Shown: piece by piece, positions 17,670 to 26,328 of the stretch
Position numbering within the stretch: position 1 is the stretch's first letter
How the letters are laid out: every line of letters begins with the position of its first letter
Assembly: GCA_021792135.1 (NCBI GenBank)
Contig: JAJYVF010000026.1
Span: forward strand, 1 to 64,000
Length of the DNA stretch: 64,000 nt
DNA from: Acidobacteriota bacterium
GTDB taxonomy: Bacteria > Acidobacteriota > Terriglobia > Terriglobales > Acidobacteriaceae
Reading direction: 5' to 3'
Made by a program: the position numbers and the translations under genes
The notes under the pieces: model-generated
Told to the model about the DNA's origin: nothing
What the model saw: only the letters and a program-made list of their open reading frames with translations
Database searches by the model: none

Positions 17670-18217
17670 TCGGCCGGGGTCTCAGCCTCAACCCGCCGCT
17701 TCACCACGCGCGCCGGATTCCCCACCACCGTCGTTCCTGCCGCCACATCGCGGGTGACCACACTGCCCGCGCCCACGATGGCATCGTCGCCAACGGTGAT
17801 GCCGGGCAGCAGGATGGCCCCGGCTCCGAGCCAGACGTTGCTGCCGATGGTCACCGGCTTGCCGTTCTCGAGGCCGGAGCGGCGCAGAGCTTCATCACGG
17901 GGATGGTCGGCGGCGAGGATCTGCACGCTGGGACCGATCTGCGTGCCATTGCCGATCGAGATGGACATCACATCCAGCAGCACGCAGTTGAAATTCACAA
18001 AGACATCGTCGCCCAGGTGGATGTTGTAGCCGTAGTCGCAGAAGAAGGGCGAGCGCAACGACACCCGCTCACCGACGGAGCCCAGCAGCGAGCGCAATAA
18101 AGAGATGCGCCGCCCGGCGTCGCCGGTGGCATTCAGCTCCAGCAGCAGCGCCTCGGCGCGTTCGCGCTCGGCACGCAGTTCGGGATCGCCTGCCCGATAC
18201 AGCTCCCCGTGCAGCAT
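17633..18217 (-). CDS. Maltose/galactoside-type O-acetyltransferase
   Basis: The 194-residue left-handed beta-helix enzyme would transfer acetyl from acetyl-CoA to a sugar. It begins MLHGELYRAGDPEL, typical of Maa/LacA. It contains FFCDYGYNIHLGDDVFVNFNC, the catalytic His in AADHPRD, and hexapeptide repeats (TIGSNVWLGAGAILLPG, then TVGDDAIVGAGSVV), ending VVGNPARV. The start at 18217 is fixed by an excellent AAGGAGAAA site. The tail after residue 176 is longer than usual and overlaps the end of the convergent cysteine synthase gene. Close Maa, LacA and NodL relatives cannot be separated here. Confidence 0.88.
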   Translation of the reverse strand: MLHGELYRAGDPELRAERERAEALLLELNATGDAGRRISLLRSLLGSVGERVSLRSPFFCDYGYNIHLGDDVFVNFNCVLLDVMSISIGNGTQIGPSVQILAADHPRDEALRRSGLENGKPVTIGSNVWLGAGAILLPGITVGDDAIVGAGSVVTRDVAAGTTVVGNPARVVKRRVEAETPADQTSVSKIFLER

Positions 18218-18328
18218 TTTCTCCTTCTCGGTCCGGCGTATTATCCCGGATGCTCCGGAAAGATTGTTCTCGCGCTCAGCCATCGCTCCCCCGAAACTGT
18301 GGCAATTTGGTTTATCCTGCGTGACGTT

Positions 18329-19114
18329 ATGCGTAAACCACTTCTCACGTCCCTTGCCGTGGTCAGCCTCCTTGCCATGGCCGCACCCGTTTTCGCACAG
18401 CAACCCACGAAGATGAAACCCGAGGACACGGAAATCTGGAAACCGGTCCCCAGAGTGGTCACACCAGGCGCCACCTGCGGCGCGCCTCCTTCCGACGCCA
18501 TCATCCTCTTCGACGGGAAGAACGAGGATGCGTGGGTGTCGGCGCAGGACCACACGCCGGCCAAATGGATCGTCTCCAATGGCATCTTCACGGTGAATAA
18601 AGCCGCGGGGAACATCGAGACGAAACGCAGATTCAAGAACTACCAGCTCCACGTGGAGTGGAAGATCCCCTCCGATATTACCGGCAGCAGCCAGGCCCGC
18701 GGCAACAGCGGCGTCTTTCTGGCCTCGACGGGTCCCGGCGATGACGGCTACGAGCTGCAGGTGCTCGACAACTACAACAACCCGACCTATGTGAACGGCC
18801 AGGCCGGCAGCATTTACAAGCAGTCGCCGCCGCTGGTGAACGCCAACCGCAAGCCGGGCGAGTGGCAGACCTACGATATCGTGTGGACCGCGCCGACCTT
18901 CAGATCCGACGGCTCGCTCAACACGCCCGCGTATGTCACGGTCTTTTTCAACGGCGTGCTGGTGCAGAACCATTTCCAGCTGAAAGGGCAGACGCTCTAC
19001 ATCGGCAAGCCCTTCTACAAAGCCTATGACCGCGCCCCCATCAAGCTGCAGGCGCACGGCGACAAGAGCGAGCCGATCAGCTACCGCAACATCTGGGTTC
19101 GCGAGCTGCCATAG
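18329..19114 (+). CDS. Secreted DUF1080 (3-keto-disaccharide hydrolase-like) protein
   Basis: From the ATG at 18329 the 261-residue product has a signal peptide (residues 1-24, ending APVFAQ). A concanavalin-like DUF1080 domain follows (LFDGKNEDAW near residue 65, NYQLHVEWKIP near 105, GNSGVFL near 128, YELQVLDNY, GEWQTYDIVW). Members of this family include 3-keto-glucoside hydrolases. It lies 221 bases upstream of a Tat-exported Gfo/Idh/MocA oxidoreductase, a common pairing in sugar degradation through 3-keto intermediates. Likely periplasmic. Confidence 0.87.
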   Translation: MRKPLLTSLAVVSLLAMAAPVFAQQPTKMKPEDTEIWKPVPRVVTPGATCGAPPSDAIILFDGKNEDAWVSAQDHTPAKWIVSNGIFTVNKAAGNIETKRRFKNYQLHVEWKIPSDITGSSQARGNSGVFLASTGPGDDGYELQVLDNYNNPTYVNGQAGSIYKQSPPLVNANRKPGEWQTYDIVWTAPTFRSDGSLNTPAYVTVFFNGVLVQNHFQLKGQTLYIGKPFYKAYDRAPIKLQAHGDKSEPISYRNIWVRELP

Positions 19115-19335
19115 CAGGGCGGGTCGCAGCGATTTTCGAACGCGGCGGACAAGCGCGCAGTGTGCTCCTCCGCCGCGCGAGGAAACTTCGTGAACAGCAT
19201 GCCGGCGGAGGCCCAAAGCAGCGACTTTCGCGTGGTAGACTTCCCGTGCATCGCGTACGGGCGATGTTCCGCATGTCCGCCGGAGAGGATGCACAGCCGG
19301 AGCGGACATGCCGATCCAGCACCTCGGAGATCACC

Positions 19336-20757
19336 GTGACGACCCTGCCTTCCGGTTCCTTCCGTTCCCTGTCCCGCCGCCGCTTTCTCCAGACCGCCGG
19401 AGCTGCCGCGATCGCGGCGCGCAGCCCGTGGGCACGCGCCGGCCGCGCTGCGGCCTCGGATCGCATCACCATGGGCGTCATCGGCTGGGGCATGATGGGG
19501 CCAGCCAACACGAAGGTCTTTCTGCAGCAGCCTGACTGCCAGGTGGTGGCGGCCTGCGACATCGACAGCGATCGCCTGCAGGAGGCGCTCGACACCGTCA
19601 ACACGCATTACGCCAACGGCGACTGCAAGGGGTACCACGATTACCGCGAATTGCTGGCCCGGACGGACATCGATACGGTGATGATCGCGGTGCCGGATCA
19701 CTGGCATGCGCTGGTCGCGACCGCAGCGGCCAACAACAAGAAGGACATCTATGGCGAGAAGCCGCTCGCGCGGACCATCGCCGAGCAGCAGGCCATCGTG
19801 CGCGCTGTCGAGAAGAACAATGTGATCTGGCAAACGGGGTCGTGGCAACGTTCCGTCCCCGTGTTCCACAAGGCGGCGGAGATTGTCCGCAACGGCCTGA
19901 TCGGGGATGTCACGCATGTCGAGGTGGGCCTGCCTGAAGGCCATTTCGACTTCGGCGGCACCGAACCGGCCCTGCTGGAAAAATTCGCCGTGCTGCCCGA
20001 CCCGCCCACCAGCCCGGCCCAGGTGGTCCCGGGAACACCCGCCTGGGGTCTCGCCGTTACCGACCCTCCGGCCAACCTGGATTACAACACGTGGATCGGC
20101 CCCTCGAAGATGGAACCGTATATCCAGGCGCGCGTCCACGAGAACTGGCGCTGGAACTACAACACCGGCGGCGGTCAGCTGATGGACTGGATCGGCCATC
20201 ACGGCGACATCGCGCACTGGGGACTCGGCTTCGACCACACCGGCCCATCGGTGGTGACAGGGCGCGGCGACTTCCCGCCCACTAACGCTATCTGGAATAC
20301 CGCAACCACCTATCAGATCGAATGCCTCTACCGCAGGGAGGTTACGCACTATCCCGTCGACGTAACGATGACAATCGCCGGCGGCATTCCGCCCATCGTG
20401 ATGGGCACGAAATGGATCGGCAAGACCGGCTGGGTGTGGGTCAATCGCGGCGGCTTCGCCGCGTCCAATCCGGACTGGGTGAAAGAGGACGCGCTGCCCG
20501 ACAGCGAGCGCAAAATTCGCCTCTACGAATCCACCGACCACCGGCGCAACTTCCTCGACTGCGTGAAGTCGCGCAAGCCCACCATCACGCCTGTCCAGAC
20601 GGCGAACCACTCCACCATCCCCGGCCACCTGGGACTGATCTCCATGCTGGTGGGCCGCACGATCCACTGGGACGTTGCCGAGGAGAAGATCCTCAACGAT
20701 CCGGGCGCGAGCGAACTGCTGTCGCGTCCGTATCGCGCGCCGTGGAAGCTGGCCTGA
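19336..20757 (+). CDS. Tat-exported Gfo/Idh/MocA family oxidoreductase
   Basis: I place the start at the GTG at 19336, with a GGAG six bases upstream; the open frame extends back to 19162 without a clear site. The 473-residue product has a twin-arginine signal (SRRRFLQTAGAAAIAA, about residues 12-27). A Rossmann domain follows (ITMGVIGWGMMGPAN near residue 45, ACDID), with the family motif GEKPLA, whose Lys is expected in the active site, and a C-terminal substrate domain. Substrate unknown; the DUF1080 neighbour suggests a sugar oxidised at C3. Tat export implies folding with bound NAD(P) before secretion. Confidence 0.86.
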   Translation: MTTLPSGSFRSLSRRRFLQTAGAAAIAARSPWARAGRAAASDRITMGVIGWGMMGPANTKVFLQQPDCQVVAACDIDSDRLQEALDTVNTHYANGDCKGYHDYRELLARTDIDTVMIAVPDHWHALVATAAANNKKDIYGEKPLARTIAEQQAIVRAVEKNNVIWQTGSWQRSVPVFHKAAEIVRNGLIGDVTHVEVGLPEGHFDFGGTEPALLEKFAVLPDPPTSPAQVVPGTPAWGLAVTDPPANLDYNTWIGPSKMEPYIQARVHENWRWNYNTGGGQLMDWIGHHGDIAHWGLGFDHTGPSVVTGRGDFPPTNAIWNTATTYQIECLYRREVTHYPVDVTMTIAGGIPPIVMGTKWIGKTGWVWVNRGGFAASNPDWVKEDALPDSERKIRLYESTDHRRNFLDCVKSRKPTITPVQTANHSTIPGHLGLISMLVGRTIHWDVAEEKILNDPGASELLSRPYRAPWKLA

Positions 20758-20762
20758 ACCCG

Positions 20763-23420
20763 CTATTCGCAGCGGAGCGCCGTCATGGGATCGACGCGTA
20801 GGGCGCGCACGGCGGGAATATAAGAGGCGGCCAGAGCCACCAGTGCGAGCAGCGCGGCCACGGCGGCGAAGGTCAGCGGATCGTTGGCGCGAACGCCGTA
20901 GAGCAGGGCTGAGATGAGGCGCGTTACGGCCAGCGAAGCGACGAGGCCGGTCCCGACGCCGGTCGCCGCCATGCGGGCGCCTTCGCGCAGGACCATCAGA
21001 AGAAGGTCTCGGCGGGTGGCGCCAATCGCCATGCGGATGCCGATCTCCTGGGTGCGGCGGGCTACGAAAAAAGCGACAACGCCGTAGATACCGACCGCGG
21101 CCAGAACCAGCGCTGCGGCGGCGAAAACGCCCACAAGCAACAGCAGGAATCGCCGTTCGGCGAGCCAGCCGCCCATGTCCTGCGCAAAGGTGGAGAATCT
21201 CACCGGGATCTGCGGCGCAAGCCGATGGAAGATGCGCCGCGCAGGCGAGACGATCTCGCCTGCGGGCGCGCTGCTGCGAACCAGAATGACAGGGCTGGAA
21301 TTGGCATTCATGCCGCGCTGCGAGTAGTCGACGTAGATGATGGGGCTTGCCGGGGCGTCCAGCCCCTGTGCGCGCACATCGCCCACAATGCCCACAATGC
21401 GCAGCGGCCTGAGATTGCCATCCATATTGCCGAATTCGATGAGCTGGCCGATGGGGTCCTGATTGGGCCAGCGCAAGCGAGCCAGCGCCTCGCTGACGAG
21501 AGCAACGTTGGGTGCATCGGGGCTGTCCTGCTCGCCGAACATGCGGCCGCGCAGGAGCGGAATGCCCAGGGTATGGAAATATCCCTGGCTGGCGACGTCG
21601 TAGAGGGCGTGCCCTGTCATGGCCGGATTCTGCGCCATGCGGCCGAACTCATCGAAATTCGCCGGCGGTCTTTGTCCGCCGAGAATCAGGAAGTCTCCGT
21701 CGGGGAGATTGTCCCCGGCGGCAACCGGGAGATTCCCTGCCAGACCAACGCTCTCAGCGCCGGGAATGACACGCAGGCGAGCAACAATCTGGTCGATGAG
21801 ATGAACCTGCCGGGCAATGGCCGCCTGGTCCAGGCCCTCGTTCATCGGGACTGGCGGAGAAAATTCCATCGTGATCAGGTTCTGTTGCCGGAATCCCGGG
21901 CTGGTGAAGATGAGGCGCAGAAAGCTGCGGCCCAGCAGACCGGCGCCGGCAAGGATGACGAGGGTAGCGGCGATTTCTCCTGTGACCAGAATGCTGCGCA
22001 GCCGCTGTCCCACAAGGGAGGCGCCGGAAGCGCGGGATCCGGCGCTGAGCGCGGGCTGCATGTCTCCGCTGGACGCCCGGACCGCGGTGAACAGCCCCAG
22101 ACCGAAGGCCACGGCCAGCGTTGCCGCCACAGCAAAGAGGAGCACCGCGGGGTTCATGGCAATGCCTTCCTGCCGGGGCAGATTAGCGGGGAGAATTGCC
22201 GGAAGCACACGCACGCCCCAGGCCGCCAGCAGGATGCCGACGGCGCCTCCGTCCAAGGACAGCACGAGGGATTCCGCAAGAAACTGCCGGACCAGACGTT
22301 CGCGGCTGGCCCCGAGGGCCGCGCGCATGGCCAGCTCGCGGCGGCGGGCGGAGGTGCGCGCCAGCAGCAGTCCGGCAACATTGGCGCAGGCGACCAGCAG
22401 CAGAAGACCGACCGCGCCTGCGAGAGTCAGCAACGCGGTCTGGACATTGCCGACCATGGCATCAGCCAGGGGCACAACCGCCACATCGCTCAGGTCAACG
22501 TCTTTGCCGTACTGCTGCCGGATGCGCCGGGCAATGCCGCTGAGATTGGCGAGTGCCTGTCCTGCGGTGACCCCATCCCGGACCCTCCCGATCCCTCGCC
22601 AGTTATGCGCGGTGCGGCTCGGCGTGCCGGGGTTGAGTTCACTCGGAATCCATGCCGCCACGCCGGAGGGATAATCGAAGCCCGGCGGCATAACGCCGAC
22701 GACGGGAAAAATCCCGCCCTCCATCTGCAGATGAAAACGGGAAAGATCCGCTTCTCCGCCGAGGTATTGCTGCCAGTAGCCGTAGCTGACGACGACCGCC
22801 GGAGCGCCGTGGGGGCGCTGTTCCTCGGCTGTGAAGAGCCGGCCGCGAACAGGCTCGACGCCGAGCGTCCTGAAAAAGTCCCGCGAAACGCTGGCGATGT
22901 TCGCGCGCGCCGGCTCGCTGCCGCCGGAGACGGAAGCTAATCCATACTCGTACTCCGCCAGGGCCGAAAGGGTGTTGTTCTGCGCGCGGAAGTCCTGGAA
23001 GTTGGCATCCGCCAGATTCATCCGGTGGCCGTCGGGAGCCTGTTCCCAGATGCGCACGATCTGCTGCGGCCTGGGGTACGGAAGCGGCCGGAGGAGTACC
23101 GCGTCGGCGACGGAGAAGATCGCGGTGGATGCGCCGATGCCGAGCGCCAGGGTGACGATCGCCACCAGGGCGAAGCCGGGATTGCGGAGAAGCTGGCGCA
23201 GCGCAAAACGGATATCGCGCCCGAAGTTCTCGATCCACACGGCGCGGCCTCTCAGGGAAAAGCGCTCCTCGGCGCCGCGCACGCTGCCGAATTCGACCCT
23301 TGCTCGGCGATGCGCTTCTTCGCCGCTCAGGCCCTCGGCTTGCAGCTCATCGGCTTCGAGTTCGAGATGCGCCCGGATCTCCTCGGCGAAATCCTCGGTA
23401 CTGCGCCTGCGCCTGAACAT
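20763..23420 (-). CDS. ADOP-family ABC transporter permease
   Basis: This is an 885-residue duplicated orphan permease of acidobacterial type. An N-terminal segment (FAEEIRAHLELEADELQAEGLS...AHRRARVEFGSV) typical of PadR-linked members precedes the first helix near residue 80. Two MacB/FtsX-type halves follow, each with a large periplasmic domain and helices; family motifs include RRRELAMRAALGASRERLVRQFLAES near residue 350 and RTQEIGIRMAIGATRRDLL near 795, and the end reads RALRVDPMTALRCE. No ATPase gene is adjacent. It starts four bases after the padR gene and is presumably under its control. Substrate unknown. Confidence 0.88.
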   Translation of the reverse strand: MFRRRRSTEDFAEEIRAHLELEADELQAEGLSGEEAHRRARVEFGSVRGAEERFSLRGRAVWIENFGRDIRFALRQLLRNPGFALVAIVTLALGIGASTAIFSVADAVLLRPLPYPRPQQIVRIWEQAPDGHRMNLADANFQDFRAQNNTLSALAEYEYGLASVSGGSEPARANIASVSRDFFRTLGVEPVRGRLFTAEEQRPHGAPAVVVSYGYWQQYLGGEADLSRFHLQMEGGIFPVVGVMPPGFDYPSGVAAWIPSELNPGTPSRTAHNWRGIGRVRDGVTAGQALANLSGIARRIRQQYGKDVDLSDVAVVPLADAMVGNVQTALLTLAGAVGLLLLVACANVAGLLLARTSARRRELAMRAALGASRERLVRQFLAESLVLSLDGGAVGILLAAWGVRVLPAILPANLPRQEGIAMNPAVLLFAVAATLAVAFGLGLFTAVRASSGDMQPALSAGSRASGASLVGQRLRSILVTGEIAATLVILAGAGLLGRSFLRLIFTSPGFRQQNLITMEFSPPVPMNEGLDQAAIARQVHLIDQIVARLRVIPGAESVGLAGNLPVAAGDNLPDGDFLILGGQRPPANFDEFGRMAQNPAMTGHALYDVASQGYFHTLGIPLLRGRMFGEQDSPDAPNVALVSEALARLRWPNQDPIGQLIEFGNMDGNLRPLRIVGIVGDVRAQGLDAPASPIIYVDYSQRGMNANSSPVILVRSSAPAGEIVSPARRIFHRLAPQIPVRFSTFAQDMGGWLAERRFLLLLVGVFAAAALVLAAVGIYGVVAFFVARRTQEIGIRMAIGATRRDLLLMVLREGARMAATGVGTGLVASLAVTRLISALLYGVRANDPLTFAAVAALLALVALAASYIPAVRALRVDPMTALRCE

Positions 23421-23424
23421 GGCC

Positions 23425-23793
23425 TCATACCTCCTCGCCGGCCGTCCCCCCGCCGCTCAGAATCAGGTTCATGGCCCGCGCCAGCCGCTGCCACTCGCTG
23501 GCCTTCTCGAGGAGCTGCTCGCGGCCCTTCTCGGTCAGCGAGTAGAAGCGCGCGCGGCGGTTGTTCTCGCTCACGCCCCATTGCGCACTGATCCACTTTT
23601 TGTCCTCGAGCCGCTGCAGGGCCAGGTAGAGCGATCCGTGGTCGACGAAGAAGACTTCTTCGGATTGCCGCTGGATGGAGCGGGCGATTCCCTGACCGTG
23701 GCGGGGGCCCAGAACCAGAATTTTCAGAATCAGGAGGTCCAGGGTTCCCTGCAGCAGAGCGATGCGATCCTCGGAGTTTGGCTGGGTTGGCAT
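23425..23793 (-). CDS. PadR family transcriptional regulator
   Basis: The 122-residue winged-helix repressor starts at the ATG at 23793. Its core reads LLQGTLDLLILKIL (about residues 12-25), GPRHGQGIARSI, VDHGSLYLALQRLEDKKWI and NNRRARFYSLTEKGREQL, the PadR signature, ending in a dimerisation helix. It forms a unit with the ADOP permease four bases downstream. The promoter region carries a perfect 10-bp dyad, probably its own operator. No ribosome binding site stands at normal distance; an AAGGAG lies 18 bases upstream inside the dyad, so a TTG at 23802 is an alternative start or the message is nearly leaderless. Confidence 0.9.
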   Translation of the reverse strand: MPTQPNSEDRIALLQGTLDLLILKILVLGPRHGQGIARSIQRQSEEVFFVDHGSLYLALQRLEDKKWISAQWGVSENNRRARFYSLTEKGREQLLEKASEWQRLARAMNLILSGGGTAGEEV

Positions 23794-23803
23794 CCGACCC
23801 AAA

Positions 23804-23844
23804 GAATGACACTCCTTCGGATCGGATGTCAACACGAAGGAGTG
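23804..23844 (-). promoter_or_regulatory. PadR operator/promoter (10-bp perfect dyad)
   Basis: CACTCCTTCG (23810-23819) and CGAAGGAGTG (23835-23844) form a perfect inverted repeat with a 15-base gap, 17 bases ahead of the padR ATG. A perfect -35 hexamer TTGACA on the minus strand (23832-23827) lies inside the gap, and a weak -10 region (around 23809-23803) follows. Repressor bound here would block the promoter, which is consistent with autoregulation of padR and the ADOP gene. Confidence 0.6.
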
Positions 23845-24022
23845 GAAACTCTCGCCGGCCGGGACCGTAACTCTACACAGCGCCTGGTGGCAGGCATCCA
23901 TGAGGCTCGCTCCGGTTGTAAATTACTGGAAACGGCTGCGCCGGATCACCACAGTAACTCAGATGATGTCTTCGCAGCTACCATCGTCGGGACGTTGCCG
24001 TAAACTCATAGCGGAGGACGGC

Positions 24023-25069
24023 TTGAGCCGCTCAACCGCAAAATCCGTCGTTCCTCCTGGCCTGCGAGTCGTCGCCATCGGCGGAGGCACCGGCTTGTCG
24101 ACTCTCCTGCGCGGGCTGAAGTGCCGTGTGCCGCATGCGGCCGGCCTGCTCTCGGTCCCCACCCGTGCTCCGCTGATTGCCGACCTGACCGCGGTGGTCA
24201 CCGTCACCGATGACGGGGGGTCCAGCGGGCGGCTGCGCCGTGACTTCAACATGCTGCCGCCCGGCGACCTGCGCAACTGCATGCTGGCGCTCTCAGAAGA
24301 CGAGCGCCTGATCTCGCGCCTCTTCCGGCACCGCTTCCGCAACGGAGGGGAACTGGCCGGCCACAATTTCGGCAACCTTTTCATCGCCGCGCTCACCGAC
24401 ATGTCGGGCGATTTCGGCCAGGCGATCAGGATGGCCGCCGAGATCCTGGCCATGCGCGGCCACATCTTTCCGGCGACTTCGGCCAATGTCACCCTCGCCG
24501 CTCAACTGGAGGACGGCTCCATCGTGCGCGGCGAAACCAACATCACCGCCAGCCGGCAGCGAATCGTGGAACTGATGATCGAGCCTCCCGACCCACCGCC
24601 TCCGCCGGAGACGCTGGAGGCCATCGCCGCCGCCGACCTCATTACCGTCGGCCCCGGCTCGCTCTACACCAGCATCATCACGAATCTGCTGATCCGCGGC
24701 ATACCCGAGGCCATTGGGACGGCGCAGGGCACGCGGGTGTTCGTCTGCAATCTGATGACCCAGGCCAACGAGAGCCTGCACCTCACCGCGTCGCAGCATA
24801 TCGAGCGCATTTACGAGCATGCCGGGCGATCCATCTTCGACTACGCGCTGGTCAACACAGCACCCGTTTCCGAGCACCTGCGCGAGCGCTACGCCGCGGA
24901 AGGAGCGGAGGTCACGGTTGCCGACATCGACCGCATCGAAGCCCTGGGCGTACAGTGCATCACCGGCAACTTCGCCGAGGAAGGCGATGTGCTGCGCCAC
25001 GCCGCCGACCGCGTGACCGATGCTCTGCTGTCGCTGCCGATGCGAAATCTCGCCGCCGCAGTGCGTTAG
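24023..25069 (+). CDS. yvcK: YvcK/CofD-like gluconeogenesis factor
   Basis: YvcK proteins bind UDP-sugars and are needed for cell-wall homeostasis and growth on gluconeogenic carbon. The conserved start of the fold reads VVAIGGGTGLSTLLRGLK (about residues 15-32), followed by AVVTVTDDGGSSGRLR, PPGDLRNCMLAL, GHNFGNLFIAAL and ITVGPGSLYTSI. I choose the TTG at 24023 because GGAGG lies five bases upstream and the resulting 348 residues fit the family; in-frame ATGs at 23963 and 23966 have no such site. It is divergent from padR-ADOP and convergent with rlmN. Confidence 0.9.
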   Translation: MSRSTAKSVVPPGLRVVAIGGGTGLSTLLRGLKCRVPHAAGLLSVPTRAPLIADLTAVVTVTDDGGSSGRLRRDFNMLPPGDLRNCMLALSEDERLISRLFRHRFRNGGELAGHNFGNLFIAALTDMSGDFGQAIRMAAEILAMRGHIFPATSANVTLAAQLEDGSIVRGETNITASRQRIVELMIEPPDPPPPPETLEAIAAADLITVGPGSLYTSIITNLLIRGIPEAIGTAQGTRVFVCNLMTQANESLHLTASQHIERIYEHAGRSIFDYALVNTAPVSEHLRERYAAEGAEVTVADIDRIEALGVQCITGNFAEEGDVLRHAADRVTDALLSLPMRNLAAAVR

Positions 25070-25101
25070 AGCCGCATTAAGGCCGGAGTACCCGGGGGCA
25101 A

Positions 25102-26277
25102 TCAGGAATTGGCGGTCTTCTTCAGCTGGCCGCAGGCCGCGTAGATATCGCGGCCACGCGGCTTGCGGATGAAGGCCGGGATGCCCTGTTCGCGCAGACG
25201 CGTCTGGAAGCGCACCACGTCTTCCTCGGCAGGCATTGCGAAGGGCACGCCGGGGCCTGGATTCCAGGCAATGAGGTTCACCTTGCCGGGGAAATTTGCG
25301 CGCCGCACCAGCTTCACGACTTCGTCGGCGTGCTCGGGACGATCGTTCAGGCCACCCAGCAGCACGTACTCGAAGGTCACGCGTTCGCGCGGCCGCAGGG
25401 GAACGCGCCGAATGGCATCGAGGACGAGGGCGATGTCCCATTTGCGCGTGATGGGCATGATGCCTTCGCGGATGGAGTCGTTGGGCGCGTTGAGCGAGAT
25501 GGCCAGCCTGGGCCGCACCGGCTCTTCGGCGAAGCGCAGGATGCCGGGGACAACGCCCGAGGTGGACACCGTCATCCGCGACTCGGGGATGCCCATCTTC
25601 CCCACCAGCAGCCGCACCGCGGCGATGAAGGCGTCGAAGTTCAGGAAGGGCTCGCCCATTCCCATGAAGACCAGGTTGACGCGGCTGCGCTCCGGATCGA
25701 CCCCATGCCGATTGAGCACCGCTGCGACCTGGCCGGCGATCTCGCCCGCGGTGAGATTGCGGACGATGCCCAGCTTCGCTGTAAGACAAAACTGACAATT
25801 CACCGCGCACCCAATCTGACTGGAAACGCAGATGGTGGCCCGCGACCACGCGGCCGGCGCGGAGCCGCTGCTCGGTTCAGGGAGATCAGGCTCATCGACG
25901 GAAACGCCGTCGCCTTCAGGCATCCAGACCGTCTCGACGGTCTGCCCGTCTTCGCAGGCGATCAGATAGCGCTCCGTGCCGTCGACGGAGCGAAAGGTCG
26001 CGACGATCTGCGGCAAACCGACGCGCAAGCCCGCCGCCTTTACCCGTTCGCGGAGCTCCTGGGGCCAGGTGGTGACCTCATCGAGGCTGCTCACGCGCTG
26101 CCGGTAAAGGGCCGTTTCCAGCTGCCGGATGCGGTACGGAGCCGGCTGGAACTCCGCCAATTCCTCTGTAAGTTCATGATTCGACAGGCCGAAAAGACTT
26201 CTGCCGCGCAGTTGCCGTTCTGCGTCTAAGATGGATGTAGGTAGTGTCCCGCCGGAACTCATCTTCAAGTCGAGCAT
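25102..26277 (-). CDS. rlmN: 23S rRNA/tRNA adenine-C2 methyltransferase RlmN
   Basis: RlmN is a radical-SAM enzyme that methylates A2503 of 23S rRNA and A37 of some tRNAs. The cluster-binding motif CAVNCQFC is present, preceded by TICVSSQIG. NLVFMGMGEPFLN, the catalytic-loop region (VSTSGVVPGI) and the distal Cys in IYAACGQL are also visible. From the ATG at 26277 the product is 391 residues, of normal length; an ATG at 26262 is possible. A short insertion of Pro/Ser/Glu-rich sequence follows TVWMPEGDG. It is divergent from the M16 peptidase gene. Confidence 0.93.
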   Translation of the reverse strand: MLDLKMSSGGTLPTSILDAERQLRGRSLFGLSNHELTEELAEFQPAPYRIRQLETALYRQRVSSLDEVTTWPQELRERVKAAGLRVGLPQIVATFRSVDGTERYLIACEDGQTVETVWMPEGDGVSVDEPDLPEPSSGSAPAAWSRATICVSSQIGCAVNCQFCLTAKLGIVRNLTAGEIAGQVAAVLNRHGVDPERSRVNLVFMGMGEPFLNFDAFIAAVRLLVGKMGIPESRMTVSTSGVVPGILRFAEEPVRPRLAISLNAPNDSIREGIMPITRKWDIALVLDAIRRVPLRPRERVTFEYVLLGGLNDRPEHADEVVKLVRRANFPGKVNLIAWNPGPGVPFAMPAEEDVVRFQTRLREQGIPAFIRKPRGRDIYAACGQLKKTANS

Positions 26278-26328
26278 AGCGCAGTCTCTTACCCGGCGCG
26301 GGCCGGCGCCTGGCACTCCCAAAGAAGC

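Noticed and set aside
24293-25849. Long minus-strand frame crossing yvcK and rlmN
   Set aside because: It overlaps two complete, well-identified genes; its sequence mixes frame-shifted rlmN reading with antisense yvcK.
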